A DNA stretch of 64,000 nucleotides from positions 74,360,647-74,424,646 of the forward strand of contig NC_051069.1 in NCBI RefSeq assembly GCF_004664715.2, in the 5' to 3' direction. Below the pieces are notes generated by a model. That model was not told the DNA's origin. It saw only the letters and a program-made list of their open reading frames with translations, and did no database searches. This stretch comes from Peromyscus leucopus. Its lineage: Eukaryota > Chordata > Mammalia > Rodentia > Cricetidae. Each line of letters begins with the position of its first letter. Position 1 is the stretch's first letter. The position numbers were made by a program, and so were the translations under genes. Shown in pieces: positions 11,433 to 24,542 of this stretch.

Positions 11433-11710
11433 TGCATTAGTTACTTTCTGTTGCTGTGATAAAATACCATGACAAAGGCAATTTAGAGAATGAAGGATTT
11501 ATTTTGGCTTATAGCTCTAGAGGGCCCATCATGGTGAAGAAGCATGGCAGCCAGAAGGCATACCTTGAATGGCAAGCACAAACCTGAAAGAGTAAACTGG
11601 ATATAATGAGGTGTTTTACTCTCAAACCCTGCCACCAGTGACTTCTTCCAGCAAGGCTGGACCACCTAAGTCTCAGACTTAGGTGGACATTTCTTATTCA
11701 AACCACCACA
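11433..11710 (-). repeat. LTR-like rodent interspersed repeat (MaLR-type, minus)
   Basis: The stretch TTAGTTACTTTCTGTTGCTG, then GTGATAAAATACCATGACA, down to CAAACCACCACA, matches a common rodent repeat whose layout resembles ERVL-MaLR LTRs read backwards. The exact family is not settled. It contains a perfect palindrome at 11662-11686. Confidence 0.55.
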
Positions 11711-12831
11711 GTAACCAATAACAATTACCAAAATGATAACAATTATAATTTTCCTCTATATTACCTCCTTTTTATCTTCAGAACTCTTCTGCTGGTTCTA
11801 ATTTTTCAAATGAGGATAGACTAGGTGGTATCTGCCATGTTTGTAAAACTAGTCATGGAAGAATTAAGGTTACACAATTCCCCTTAGTTGCCACAGTTCT
11901 GAGTTTTACACTTGTGTTAGTAGATTGAAAACTAGGGATGCTCATTTATATTTGGAAAGACCCTATAGCTACTCAGAGGGTCCTTTGACTTGGCTGCATC
12001 TTACTATTAGATTGCTAAACATCTTATTAAAAGTGTCATTTTCTAAGGTGTTATTTTCAAGTATTCCTTTGTTCTATCTCACCACAGAAAAATAACTCCA
12101 TTCACAGTTGCTAATCAATGAACTGAAGAAAATCCATGAGCAGGTACCAATACTGTTGAAACAACTAATGGCATCACATTAAAGCCAAACTCAATACCAA
12201 TTTCCCCATAATAGAATTCTTCATCAGAGAGATCAGCCAGTATTTTCTGGTACTGATGCTGCTATTGATGCTGATTAAGCCAACGTTTCTTCCTGTTTGG
12301 ACATCTTGGTGAAATGCTTGCTGTTTAAATCAGTCTTATAAGTCCCATGGACCAGATGATTGTTCTTACTCCAGACAAGAGAGATATTCAAATTTGATAT
12401 TCATTTGGTGACATATAAACTAGAAATATACATGTTACCTTCCCAAATACCAGGTGTGCAGAAATGAGCTGTTATTTTACACTACAGTACTTTCCTTCTG
12501 TGCTTGCACTGAAAGATGATGAACTACTCTGACAAAAGGATGATGCTTACATTATGGAACACAAGAAACATTGTGGAGGATAGTAAGACGGGCTACACTC
12601 GATCGTTCTTCCTTTTTAAGATGAATTCATCCCCAAGTATTTGCAACCCTTGCCTTGTGGAAAATGAGGCCATCTTCTATGGGTAGGTTCATTGTATCTT
12701 GACATGTATCAGCCAGTTCTCACCTGGAACTTGGATTGATATATTGAATGCCCACTCACTGCAAGCTGCTTTCCTTTACATAAGATTTCAATGTTTAAAA
12801 GATATGTTCACAAATGCTAAACAGTCGTTAC
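11711..12831. other. No gene or clear repeat seen
   Basis: AT-rich intergenic DNA with no long ORF. A faint MIR-like part around 11755-11885 is too diverged to call. Confidence 0.3.
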
Positions 12832-13686
12832 ATTAGTCCATTTTGCTGTTGATCAAACAAAGTGGCTGAGGCTTGGCACTTTGTAAAGAAAGGGGCTTAG
12901 TTAACTCACTGTTTGGAGAACTTCTGGGATCTGAGGCCATTTATTTGACTCCTGGAGAGGGTCTCTTGCTGTGCCACAGAATGGAATATTGCTTCATGGG
13001 GACAGGAGTGCTTATGGAGGAGACATTGAATACCTGAATTCAGAGGGATTGTGTAGCACGAATCTTAAAAGTTCTTATTAATAAAAACAAACCTGGAGCC
13101 AGGTATTGGGGTGAATGCTGAAAGATCAGAGAAGCAGAACAGGCTACAGCTAACTTCACCTCACCAGTTCCTCAGCTGATCCTGTTTCCTCAGACTGGAA
13201 GCTTCTGTGTTCTCATCCGAATGACTCTCAGCTGAACTGCAGCTCAAAAGCCTAAATCTTAACCAGGCCAAAAGCTTCTAGCTTCTGGTTTTCAGCCTTG
13301 TATACCTTCCTGCCATCACTTCCTGGGATTAAAGGCGTGAGTCACCATGCCTGGCTGTTCCCAGTGTGGCTTTGAACTCACAGAGATCCGATGGATCTCT
13401 GCCTCCCAAGTGATAGGATTAAAGGTGTGTGTGTCACCACTTTCTGGCCTCTATGTCTGTCTAGTGATTGTTCTGTTCTCTGACCCCAGATAAGTTTATT
13501 AGGGTGCACAATATTTTGGGGAACACAATATCACCACAGGATTGACTCAAGGGCCCCAAGGCTTAATCATCTTCCACTGTACCTTCCTCCTAAAGGCCTA
13601 AGCATACTGGAGCTTTGGCCTCCAATCACTCGAGCTTTGGGGGGACAACTGCAGACCATATCTAAACTCTAACACCCATTTACCAA
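12832..13686 (-). repeat. MaLR-like LTR, split by a younger LTR insertion
   Basis: The left part (12832-13045) starts TTAGTCCATTTTGCTGTTGA, with GGCACTTTGTAAAGAAAGGG further in. The right part (13545-13686) ends GGACAACTGCAGACCATATC. Together they have the layout of a MaLR LTR in minus orientation. The two halves rejoin in order once the 13046-13544 insertion is removed. Confidence 0.6.
13052..13538. mobile_element. Solo ERV LTR, 487 bp, with 6-bp duplication
   Basis: It begins TGTAGCACGAATC and ends ATATCACCACA (TG...CA). GGATTG is directly repeated at 13046-13051 and 13539-13544. A 6-bp duplication is typical of class II (ERVK-like) elements. The middle contains two B1-derived heads on the minus strand (13316-13370 and 13375-13450). 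No internal viral region remains. Orientation is uncertain. Confidence 0.75.
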
Positions 13687-16600
13687 CACCAGTTTTATAC
13701 ACTTAATCTGGAGAATGTATGAGGTAAATCTGTGGAAACTGTGGAAGACACATTTATTTACCCTACACCTAAGTCATATACTATGTCAAACATGCATGCA
13801 CTGCCTTGTGTGATATTTGAGAAAAATTAGCACGGACTATGGTTACCAATAAAAATTATTTTTCAGACTTTTTGAAAATTTGAGTACAAAACTTATGTAA
13901 ATAATTTTTGAACCTACTAAAATGCAGAACATTGATTAAAAATAATATTCTTCAAATCAGTAAGATTTGACAAGCCTAAAGTCCTTAGGTGTGAGTAGGA
14001 AAAACTACCTGCAGACTAGCTGTATGTTGTTACTCAAAATGCCAACATTTATGTTACTAATGTGATTCAAGGAAATTCTAATTCATGCTATTAACCAAAG
14101 CAAACAATTCAAAACACAGGGAACTGTGCATTAGCTGAGAAGTAAAGAGAAGAGTTGTTGATATGTACACCATAAACATATCTTACAAGGGAATCAGCTT
14201 TCACCAAGTCTCTATTGGGATCACTAAGGATTAAAAGGGGGTAGGGTCAATACTCCCAAGAAAACTAACTGAAGTTTATATAAATAAGATAGCCCTGCAA
14301 GGTGGTACAAACACACTTTCCAGGTTTTGAAACTTGTGACTAGTGAAGGAATTGAGTAATTCATCAGCATGACAAACTGGCATTTTTAGTTTGTCTTACT
14401 ATAAATGCCTATTAGAATATTAGAAGAGAAAAAAATAAGGCAACTGGGAGTCAAAGTTACTTTTTAAGTTTTAATTATTGTGCCTAAGAGATCCATGAAA
14501 CAAAAATGCCTCTGATCTGCAAGCCCCTTGCCCAAGGACAGATAGTTCCTAAAATGCTGGAGGCTATTGTGTCTGAGAAATAACAAGCCATCTGTTTTCA
14601 CTCCCCTAGACAATTGTGTTTGACCCATCTGTGCATGTTCACATGTGGGTGGGAGGTTCACAGGCAAGAAATACATCAGACTATATATATGCTTGATCCT
14701 GACTGGATGTAGGCTGGAGGTACATCAGGATGTATGCTTGCCCCTGATTGGATCTGCTGGGAAATGCAATGAATTACAGGTTTTCCTTCTTAAACCCTTT
14801 CAAAACTCCTTTCTGGGCCATTTCCTGGAAAACTGGATATGGACCTGGCCAAAGACCATCCACCAATTTAATTAAATACTTACTTAATTTTTTTATGCTT
14901 TATAATTATAAAATTATTTAATTAAAGCTTGTTTCAAATGTGGCTTTAAATTGTGGTAGCGGTCTTATTTTCGATCAGTGGGATTAACACTAAGGCTCTG
15001 TGTTGGCTTCCCAGCATTGAAAAAACAACCTTAAAATACTCAAACAAGAGAGATATCGTTAACAGTAATAATTTTATTCAACTTTGAAGCTTATTGTAAA
15101 ATATTTTAGTTAGATTTAATTAGTGTATTGAATTGTGTTTTAGTTTTTGAGGGTATTTTTATGTATGATTTTTGCTTTGTTTTGTAGATAGGCTGTCACA
15201 TTATTATTGAGGCTCCCTTCAGACCCATTGTGCAGCCCACATCAAGGTTGAGACTCAGTAAGAATATGAGTAGAATCATCAAATACAACCATTTTGAGGA
15301 ATTTTGGGAACCAGCAAGATGGGTACTACTGGAAACAACACCTAGTATGTGTACTTTAGGGAACATTGCCCTAGAGCTGGACTGAGAAGATGCCAGTACT
15401 AGACTTTCAGAGAAGACAGATTGGACAAGCCCTCAGCAGGCTCAGGGACCACCCAATTGTGCATCCAGAGCTGGAGGCCAACCTAATGCTCATGAGGGAG
15501 GGCAACGAAGGTTGAGGGAGAAGCACAAACCACACAGGTTCTCGCAGGGGACCAGGCCTGTGGGGCATCAGATCTTGGACTCTGAGGTGTCTTATAAAGT
15601 TGTCTTTTTCTAAGCCCCACCTGAACTCAAAGGCAGATATATTCTGAATCTCCATCTTCAACTGGCTGCTGGTCAAGAATACACAGATATCTGCTTAAAG
15701 ATCTAGGGCTGCTGGGCCACAAATAGTGACTTCAGTTATTAGCACACAAGTGCTTACAGGCCCTTCAACAGTACTTTCCTTGTGCAAAAACCAGAAAGTC
15801 ACCTATGATCTTTGTGTCATGAAGAGCCTCCAAAGCTGGGGTGTGAATGACTCAAGGATATGCAACCCTCTAATTATAACCTTTCTGAATCAACAAAAGT
15901 TCCTCCAGTGTGGGAGCTAGCTCTACCAGCAATCTCCCACAGACCATTGCCTTTCTGTAGGGCTCAGTCGCTTTGATCACCACTACTACCACTTTTCAGA
16001 TGTCTCTGAATCCTCAGCATCTGTGTAACTCAACTCTACCTTTTCTCCATCTGTCTCAGCAAAGTGGTGACATGTAGAATTTTTCAAAGTCAAAGGGACT
16101 CAATAATAAACCCCAAATGAAAAGGTTGTCATTTCAGACATGATGAATCCTATAAAGTCACATTTGTCAAGTCTAAGTTCTTGATCCTAAAATGAATGTG
16201 ATCCAGCCTCAAAACACTATTTCCTGATGTAGCCCCTCCTCCCACAGGGAGGAAATCTTGCCTGTTACTTGAACAAAGTTTTTTAGGCAACATCTTTTTT
16301 CTTCATGTTTCTAAGTGTGGTTGATGTAGGACAATGGGATGAGATAAATAATTAAAAGGGGAAGGTCTGCTTAAACCAGGAAGGTCAAGAAATGCCTATT
16401 TTCATTTAAAAAAAAAAGAAAAATGAAAAGCAAGAACTAAAAGAGAAGTAGCTCCCAGCTATGAGAAGTCAGGGAGTGGTCCTGGCCTAGAGAGCAACTT
16501 GTACCCAGGCAAGCAACAATCTGATATGCTAGAGGAACTGAAACGAACTGTATGGAACCAGAGCACCCAGAGGAAGGGGGTGGTGGTGACATGAGATTAG

Positions 16601-17134
16601 ATTAAAGAGAAAGTCAAAGGTCAGGTCTCAGGCTGTAGTGAAGAGTTGGATTTTATGTAAGTTCAAGAAGTCATTGATGGCTATAAACAGGAATAAAGTG
16701 GTTTCTCTTTAGAGATCATTCTTGCCTCTAGATGCAGTTAGGAATTGAGAAGAGAAAAATATAAAGACTAGTTAAGTGGTCAGTGTTGGTCTGAGTAAAG
16801 AATGAGTCTAGGGTGGATTTCTTGTGGATCACAGCCTATAAGGATTATACAATGCTTTGAATGGTTTTACCCTGAATGACTAATAAAGCAGAATAATGCA
16901 CAGTATCAAGCATATAAAATCACTTTACCACTTCCTCATATTGCTTATTATTTTCATGCATCTAAGCATGCACACACAAATACAAAGCTTTGCTGTGTAG
17001 CAACTTAAAGCAAAGGAACCAACAAAAGTCCCTTCAAACACTTTGCATAGAGTCAACTAGAAAAAGACACAATGAGAAAGGAGAGAGGATTATGTGCTAT
17101 ATTTTATTGCACTTTAAAATAGCACATTTGAGGT
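13687..17134. other. Intergenic DNA, no gene seen
   Basis: AT-rich. A roughly 50-bp imperfect tandem duplication lies at 14662-14760 (TACATCAG...GCTTG...TGATTGGAT type units). Short ORFs up to 92 codons show no known domain. Two runs of A occur near 16407 and 17337. Confidence 0.35.
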
Positions 17135-17530
17135 TAATATTAATTATTGACCTGACAGAATCTAACATTACCAGAGAAACAAGCCTCTGGCCATGCCTGG
17201 GAAGGATTATCTTGCTAAAGTCAGCCTCTGGACTACTTATGAAGGGTTATCTTGACAAGTTTAACTGAGGTATGAAGACCCTTACTAAAAGTGGGTGGAA
17301 TAATTCTTTGGGTTTGGGTTCTGAACTAGATCAAAAGAAAAAAAAAAGGAAAAAGAGAGCTGAACATTTATCTCATTCTGCTTCCTGATTAGGAATACGA
17401 TGTGACCAGCTGCCTCAGGCTGCTGACTCCATAACTCCCTCTGCAAGAGTGTGCCAGAAGAAACTCTCCCTTAAACTGCTTCCTGTCAGGGTGTTTTACC
17501 ACAGCAATGGGACAGATAATTAAGACAATA
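17135..17530 (+). repeat. LTR-like interspersed repeat, plus orientation
   Basis: AAAGTGGGTGGAATAATTC, GAGAGCTGAACA, TGTGACCAGCTGCCTCAGGC and the end CAGGGTGTTTTACCACAGCA resemble a widespread rodent repeat with MaLR-like organisation. Family name not determined. Confidence 0.5.
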
Positions 17531-17594
17531 GTTCTTATATTTATACATTAGTTCTTCTTTAAAATATGATTTACAGGGTTTTTTTTGTTGTTGG

Positions 17595-17766
17595 TTTTTT
17601 TTTTTTTTTTTTTTTTTTTTGGTTTTTTGAGACAGGGTTTCTCTGTGTAGCTTTGCGCCTTTCCTGGAACTCGCTTTGGAGACCAGACTGGCCTCGAACT
17701 CACAGAGATCTGCCTGGCTCTGCCTCCCGAGTGCTGGGATTAAAGGCGTGCGCCACCACCGCCCGG
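17595..17766 (-). mobile_element. Full-length B1 SINE (minus)
   Basis: The poly(T) at the left is the A-tail. It is followed by GAGACAGGGTTTCTCTGTGT and ends CGCCACCACCGCCCGG, the B1 head. Flanks GATTTACAG (17570-17578) and GATTACAG (17765-17772) look like an imperfect target duplication. The CTTTGCGCCTTTCCTGGAAC stretch marks the cricetid-type B1. Confidence 0.93.
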
Positions 17767-18714
17767 ATTACAGTAACTTTTGAATGTTAAAAAATATAGT
17801 AAATTTGTACCATTAACATAGGAAAATAGTATACAACTATCATTTGTTTTTTTTTTTAATCTTAGAGTACTTGTAGAGTATTGTAATATACACTGATAGT
17901 CACCAGTAGGTAACTCATTCACCTTTCAGTAAGATAATACTTTCCTAGAATATTGACTATTTCCAAAAAGTTTCTTGTATGGGAGGAAACTTTAAATCTT
18001 ACATTTATTTAGGCCTCATTCTTTCTGGGGTCCCAAGTCTAGCTTTGTTGAATTTTCTCACAATACAGTCTAGACCGTTCAGTCTCATGTATCATGTTAT
18101 GACTATTCAAAGTGTTCAAAAATTTGCATCATCACCACTGTAATAAAAATGCACAATGCACTGGGTTAAATACAATGCATCTGTTCAATTTTGTTTAGTA
18201 TAAAGCAGAATGACTTCTCTTAGAGGAGGTCATCTTAATGAGTCTCTTTATCCAGATGTACTGGAGCACATTGGATTTGACCTAATGACAAATAGATTTA
18301 TAATAAATCATCACTGAAAATCAAAAATGGGCCTTGCAAAGAAAGAAGACACATCATGAGCAGTTAGCAGTTGCACACACCCTCTAATTACAAAGCATGC
18401 CCTTACCACAGGTACTTCCTACTGTGCTGACTGCAAGAAGTCTTTCCATTTTATACACAGAAGCACACACCCTCTGTCTACAAACATGTTAAGACCCATA
18501 TGGTCAAACAACCCATTTACAAATTGTTAGATGGGGCCAGCAGCAGCTCCCTACTCTCTCAGGCATTTGAAGAAAGCAACTTTACTATTTTTAACACCTT
18601 TCTTCTTTCAGGGGTCGCTTTGATCCCTGTCCTAACATATCTTTCTTCTCCTCTCCAACACCAGTCTTCCTTTGGAATAGGTGGCAACTAAAGACTACAG
18701 CTGTATTTAATTTG

Positions 18715-18835
18715 ATTTTGATTTGTTGGAGATGGAATCTCCTATGTAGCTTTCACTGTCCTAGATCTCACAGAGGTTCACCAGCCTCTACCTCCCAAAG
18801 TCATCCACCAACATGTCCCACTTGTAGCTGTATTT
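18715..18835 (-). repeat. Diverged B1-like SINE fragment (minus)
   Basis: GAGATGGAATCTCCTATGTAG...CCTCTACCTCCCAAAGT follows the B1 outline with many changes. Confidence 0.5.
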
Positions 18836-18869
18836 TAATCGTAGATTTTTTAAGATCTTCCATGGCAAA

Positions 18870-18870
<1 letters not shown>

Positions 18871-18904
<34 letters not shown>

Positions 18905-18905
18905 T
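18871..18905. repeat. (TAGA)n microsatellite
   Basis: About eight and a half perfect tetranucleotide units. Confidence 0.95.
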
Positions 18906-21449
18906 AGTGTTTAATGGTAGAAGAATCAAATTCCATGGGAATCATTTCCAGTTGTCTTGGAGATGCCTGAGCCATTGGTTCTCAACCCAGAACACCCAGG
19001 TAAAGGCAATAACCAACACTCCATACAATACTCCATACTGCAGCTACCCAGCGAGTCCAGCCTGCCTGCCTAACTGTGCTGTTGACTCTACTGCTAGCCA
19101 CTCCTATGCCAGATAAACCACAGAACATCAGCAAGTAAGGCACTGGAAGACAGAGCAGCTTTGTAATTGTCCATCTGTTTCTTCATTCTCAGCCTCACCA
19201 CCCTGTTAGCTCTTCTCCAGAATTTCAGTTTGTTCTTTGTTATTCACTGAGGAAGTCTGGTACATTTGAAAGCTTCCTCTTAGAGCAGATAAGACTAACA
19301 GTTTGGGGGCCAAGTAGTATTAATTATCAGGAAGCTGTTGATAGTTCATCACTGACCTGTAAAAACCCGTAAGAATATTGTTGACTAAAATAATGAAGTC
19401 TATTTAAAGTTTGGGTCATATAATATGTCATTAAGGATCGCATTATTTCAGCAAAGAAAATCTTGCAGGGAACTCTCCTCTTAAAAGAAAATAGCTTTTC
19501 TGTTGGAAAGTTTCCAAACCACACCATTGCAAAACCCAAACACTTCAAACCATTGGACACTAATGTTTAACCGTGTCTTCCTAGGTATCTTAAAAACCTT
19601 TTCCTTGATGATTATTTTGTTGTTGTTGTTGTTGAAATCCAGGTGGAACTTGTCATTTAATCCCAATTTGAGTATACTTTCATTGCCTAGAGGTTAAGGT
19701 TTTACACCTTCCCTGATGGAGACTGCACCCTACAATGTTCCCTATGATTAGAAGAAAGTATAATCAGCATTTCATAGATTTGGGAAACACAGTGAAGGGC
19801 AGGGCTGGCCCAAGGCCTGATTGTGAAATGCCTGAACAGTCTAAAGCCCTTGCCTCCTTAGTGTTATTTAACTCTTTCTTTGTCTTCTAATCTCCTGTTC
19901 ATGCACTTTGAACTGTGTTAACCATCTGAACTTCAGTTTCTTCCTGTGGTGGGTCTCACTGAGATGATGAAGCATGCTAGCTGATATAGAGTGGGGTTTC
20001 AAAAGGTGCCCATCATCATCCTCATTCTTGGCTTCATCTTTTGAACATAGCCTCTTCCTCAACAATGTGCTACTGTTGAGGTGTCTCCCAAAGGCCTACA
20101 TCTTGGTTTTTGTAGCCCATGGCAACATATCTGAGATCTCAGGAGTAAGGGGTACTTAATGGTGATCTATTGCACAATGACATTGCTTAGAGGAACATTT
20201 GCTTTATAGTAATTTCATTCTTAGCAACAAACATTTTCTAAACACAGGATTATGCCTCTAATCCTGATGTTTTAGGCCCCCATAACAGGTTGAAAAGGAC
20301 TGTGATGTGGATGGGGAAAGTGATGACAGCTACCTGTTCACTAGACAGACTTTATAAAAAAAACTACAGCACCATGTGTTCATTAGCTTTCTGATGTATC
20401 TCAGGGCAGTAGTTTTTCTAAAGTTACATTTCAGGTGGCACACTCTTTTATTACCTTCTCGTGCATTTCATGAAATGAGATAATTTCTCAGTGGACATGA
20501 CATCAGTATAAAGCAAAACCTTTAGTTATAACTTCTCACTAAAGAACAACCACAAAGATGCTTCAGCGTCTGATATTCTAAACCTATCTTATCCTGTACT
20601 TCATACTTCTGCAGAATGTATTCATATCACATTATAACCTCTGGTCTTATGTTTTCATCTGTCACACAAAAATGCCTGGGCAAAGGACTTTGAAAGCATG
20701 TCTATGTAAAGAAGGTAGCAATTATCACTGTACCTGGAAATGACTGCCAATGGCATTAATACCTCCCACTGAACCCAAACAAAGGCATCCCAAGATCAAT
20801 TCCCTATTAGCCAAAAGTCAAACGCCCACAGACAGTCTAAAGCTCCCTAATATGAGAGGCTAAGAAAAGGAATTTCATATGGAAAGAGTTTGAAATTTGA
20901 GGGGAGCTAAAATATTTGACTTTTATAAAAAATAATAAAGGCATGCCTAAATAATCAAGTGTCCTAGATTTCAACTTCTTTAGCCTCAGAGAAGACCCAC
21001 CTCTGCTTAGGGGAGCTGTCCCACAGATGGTTCTGTCCTCCTGTACTCATAGGAAGAGCTCTTTGATGCAGAAGATCTTCATATCTTAATAACATATGTT
21101 ATATACAAATACTATCAAAACTTACTAAAGTCCACTGTGCACTAAACTGGGGCAACCTTAGAAATGGAGATTATGCTGTAAATTCTTTAGGGAAAGAAAA
21201 GAGCCATACTTTGCTCCTTCTAAAACCTTATGCTATGACTTAAGTAAGCCTATATGTGAATGGGCTTGGTTCCTCAGCCTGTGGCACTACTGGGAGGTGA
21301 CAAGGTAGATAAGACTTTGGGCCTCATGAAGAAGCTAGATTGTTAAGGACATGCCCACAACAGGGTATTGGGATACCCAAAGGTCATTCCTTTCTTTCTC
21401 ATCACTTCATGGTGTCCAGGTGGTTAGCAGCATCCCTTATGCACAACTT
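18906..21449. other. Intergenic DNA, no gene seen
   Basis: No recognisable repeat or ORF of known type. A short GTT repeat lies at 19620-19634. Confidence 0.35.
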
Positions 21450-21877
21450 TATTGGTGAAATTATTAAGGCCACTCCACATAGTTAAAAGGGAGGTTTATT
21501 TAGTGGTGTAACTTACAAACGAAGGGATAGGTAAGTTGCACAGTCTGGGAAAGACATAGCACAGTCCACTGGTGTTCTCTGGAGAACTCTGTTCGGTCTG
21601 CCGCCAGCGTCCAGGGTCCAGGAACCAAGAGAGCCAGTGCATCCGGATCTTGGGTCTTTAGGGTCCTCTCTTGGCCCTGCCTTGTAGGTGTGACAGTTAC
21701 CGAAGCCTCAATGGGGGTTGGAACTTCCAGACCAAAGCTGGAATGGCTACCCACTACACAACTTCACCATGTGCACAAAAGCAACTGTGTTAATTGACCA
21801 TGGGTTGAAACCTCTAAAACTGTAATGCAAATGCATATTTCATTTTCTGAATGCTGGGGGTGTTTGAATTCACAACA
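21450..21877 (-). mobile_element. ERV 3' LTR (minus)
   Basis: Read on the minus strand it begins TGTTGTGAATTC (from 21877), has an AATAAA near 21504 and ends GGTGAAATTATTAAGG complemented, near 21450. Directly upstream (21878-21895 on the plus strand) a purine-rich CTAGTGTAAGGGGTGGAC has the position and make-up of a polypurine tract, which supports a real LTR edge with internal sequence beyond it. The element is old and non-coding. Confidence 0.6.
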
Positions 21878-24500
21878 GTCCACCCCTTACACTAGTTCTT
21901 ATAGTCTCCCTTCATTATCTTCTGCTGACATCTCATTCCCAGTCTGATTTCCTCAAGTCTACAACAAAAGTGTATACTATCTTCAGTAACAGGGAATTTC
22001 TGTCTATGTCTGTCATGCAAGTGACAGTGGTGGTAATCGCTTTATTATTTGGGGATCTTGGAGACTTCCCTGAACAACAACCCATCTAGAAGTAGCTCAT
22101 CCCTGTATTAGAATAATACTGAATAATTCAATGCTCCCAGGAGTCCACTTTCCACTCACATGACATTTCTTTGCTTAACTCCTTAACTGGTATTTTGGCT
22201 GTTCTTCTAAATATTTTTTACAAATCTATACGCTACTCAGGGGTTAGCACTACATAAAGAAACCTTTTTACAGAGGTTGGGCAGGGTATCTGACATCCTA
22301 GTGAGGTCCACTTGAATCAAGTTGGTCTTGGATGGCTAATGAGATACTAAAACAGAAACATCAGCAAGGTACAATACCACATGAAAAGATTCCCATAACT
22401 TGTGTAAATTGTTTCTTTAAGAGAACAGTGTTGGCTACTGCTGTGGAATAATGCTTTTGTACACTGGTTACTGATTGGCCAGTATCGAGGCAGGATGTAT
22501 AGGCGGAATAAGCAGACAAGGAAGATTCTGGGAAGAGGAAGGCTGAGTCAGGAGATGCCAGCCCGCCATCCAGGGAGCAGCATGTAATGGCACATAGGTA
22601 AAGACACAGAAAACATGGCGACATATAGATTAACAGAAATGGGTTTGTTTAAGTGTAAGAGCTAGTCAGTAGTAAGCCTCAAGCAATTTTAATTAATATA
22701 AGCCTCTGTATGTTTACTTGGGTCTGAATGACTGTGGACCAGGAGGGACACAAAAAAACTTCTGGCTACAGGTTACAACATGACAATAGCTACAACAGAT
22801 GACAGCAGATGTCATCTCATGTAGTCCTTTGTAATCCATGCTCTTTTCTATGAGCCATCCTGGGTCTCCATCCTCAGGAGCTGCTGCCACAGAGCTGAGG
22901 TGCATCTCCCCAGCACTGATGGTGTTGGAAGGTGTTTGTGCTGCTAAGACAGTTCAGACACAGGGGAGAGTAGAGATGCACCCTAGTCTGCCATGCCTAC
23001 TGCTGGAGCCAGCTGCTTTGCTCTGACAGGCTCTGGGCTAGCTCTGCACCCTTTGCCTTCCCTTCAACTACCCCTGACTACTGAAAGGGCCATAAAGTAG
23101 ATGACCTATCTCCACTCACCAGTATACTTTCTTTGTGGGAAGTAATAGGCACAGCATACTCTAAGGAAATAATTGCTCACCCATAGGATGACGAGCCTAA
23201 TCTTTTCCACTTGCACAGTTTTGTAATTTGCTTTCCACAAGCTGTTGCTCAAGCTTTAATGCTTCCTGGAAGCTCACTAGTACAGTATTTGGCTTTCTGC
23301 TAAGTTTTTTTTCCTAGGAATTCTGGCCCCACACAAATCTTGCCACATTTGCCTTTGAGTTATATAAACAGACCCCTTTGTCTACTTTCCCTTTCTCCCA
23401 TATTTTCTTGATTGCTTTAACACTTTATAAATTCAGTTTATATACTGCTCTAAGTCATTCAGATCTGCTAATGTATCTCTTATCTCATAAGATTATATTC
23501 CACAATGAAAGGCAGAAAACTATGAAAGTCCTAAATGAGTTCCAAGGTCCTTGGTGAATCAAATACTTTCTTTAATCACCCATTAACATAGGTTTATCCA
23601 ACCCAGTGAAAATGAACTGGGTATCAGTCATATCTCTCTTTGCTCAATTCTCTAGTGCCTATACCTACTTTCTTTACTGTCTTCCAGTCCCTGTTATTCA
23701 TGGGTACCACTCAGCCAGTGATAACCAAGTATCTCTAATGCATAGTATATTCTAAGCTATCAGAGGCTGAGTTCCTTCATATTGCCTCAGATTATTATTT
23801 TTTTGTCTTGAAGCAGAATGGATAAGTATATTACCCTGTTTCTCTGCTTCCACATTCCTCAGACTGATACCACTCCCATGTTCCATAGCCTTACAAACAA
23901 AGCTGTGAGAGGCTCTTAAATTGCTTTTTTAGAAGTCTCACAATTCACAAAGTTCAGATGCTGATGACAATTCTCTGGTTGCCATAGTTTCTTCCCTGTC
24001 TGCATATTAACTTAGGTACTCTTCCTTGCTCTGTATTAAAGGTCACCTCTTGGGTCTATATTACATTACTTCTATTATAACTTTGTCTTCATCACTATCT
24101 GATTCTTCTCATAGATTCCAAAGATTATTTAACAAATGACAATAATTGACACTCTTTTCCCTGACATCCTTCAGCTGTAAGGCACAGCAAGCAAACACTT
24201 CCATTTCTTTCTTCCTGTTACCCATTTTCTCTTTCAAATCAGAGAGTTTAATGTATGTTGCCTTTAGCATCTCCATGTCTTTTTCCAAGTGTGACTCCTT
24301 CTTTATGCAGGCAAATTATTGCTGGGAGGACAACCAGGCTTCAGCTGCAGGGCTTATCACCAGCAACAAACTACACAAGTGACCCTCATATACTTCATAA
24401 CCTCTTTCTGATTCCATCCCACATATGCTGCTTTCAGGGGTTAAAATATATTCTCTAGTCCATCAACTGTTTGGCGGCCAGCCCCATACCTACTGGTAGA
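21878..24500 (-). mobile_element. Possible decayed ERV internal region
   Basis: Sequence right of the polypurine tract, AT-rich with no intact frame. The right part (about 24180-24480) has a feel of retroviral internal DNA, but I cannot match a domain, and no matching 5' LTR is seen on the right. A second LTR lies inside (22429-22770). The right boundary is a guess. Confidence 0.25.
22429..22770 (+). mobile_element. Second ERV LTR (plus)
   Basis: The blocks GATTGGCCAGTA, GCAGGATGTATAGGCGG, GGAAGATTCTGGGAAGAGG, GGCTGAGTCAGGAGATGCC and TATAAGCCTCTGT are those of a common muroid ERV LTR. It ends TCTGGCTACA. I find no clear target duplication, so the left edge is approximate. Confidence 0.65.
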
Positions 24501-24542
24501 CATCATTCATCTAGGAAGTATGCTTCCCCATAGCACGTAGAA

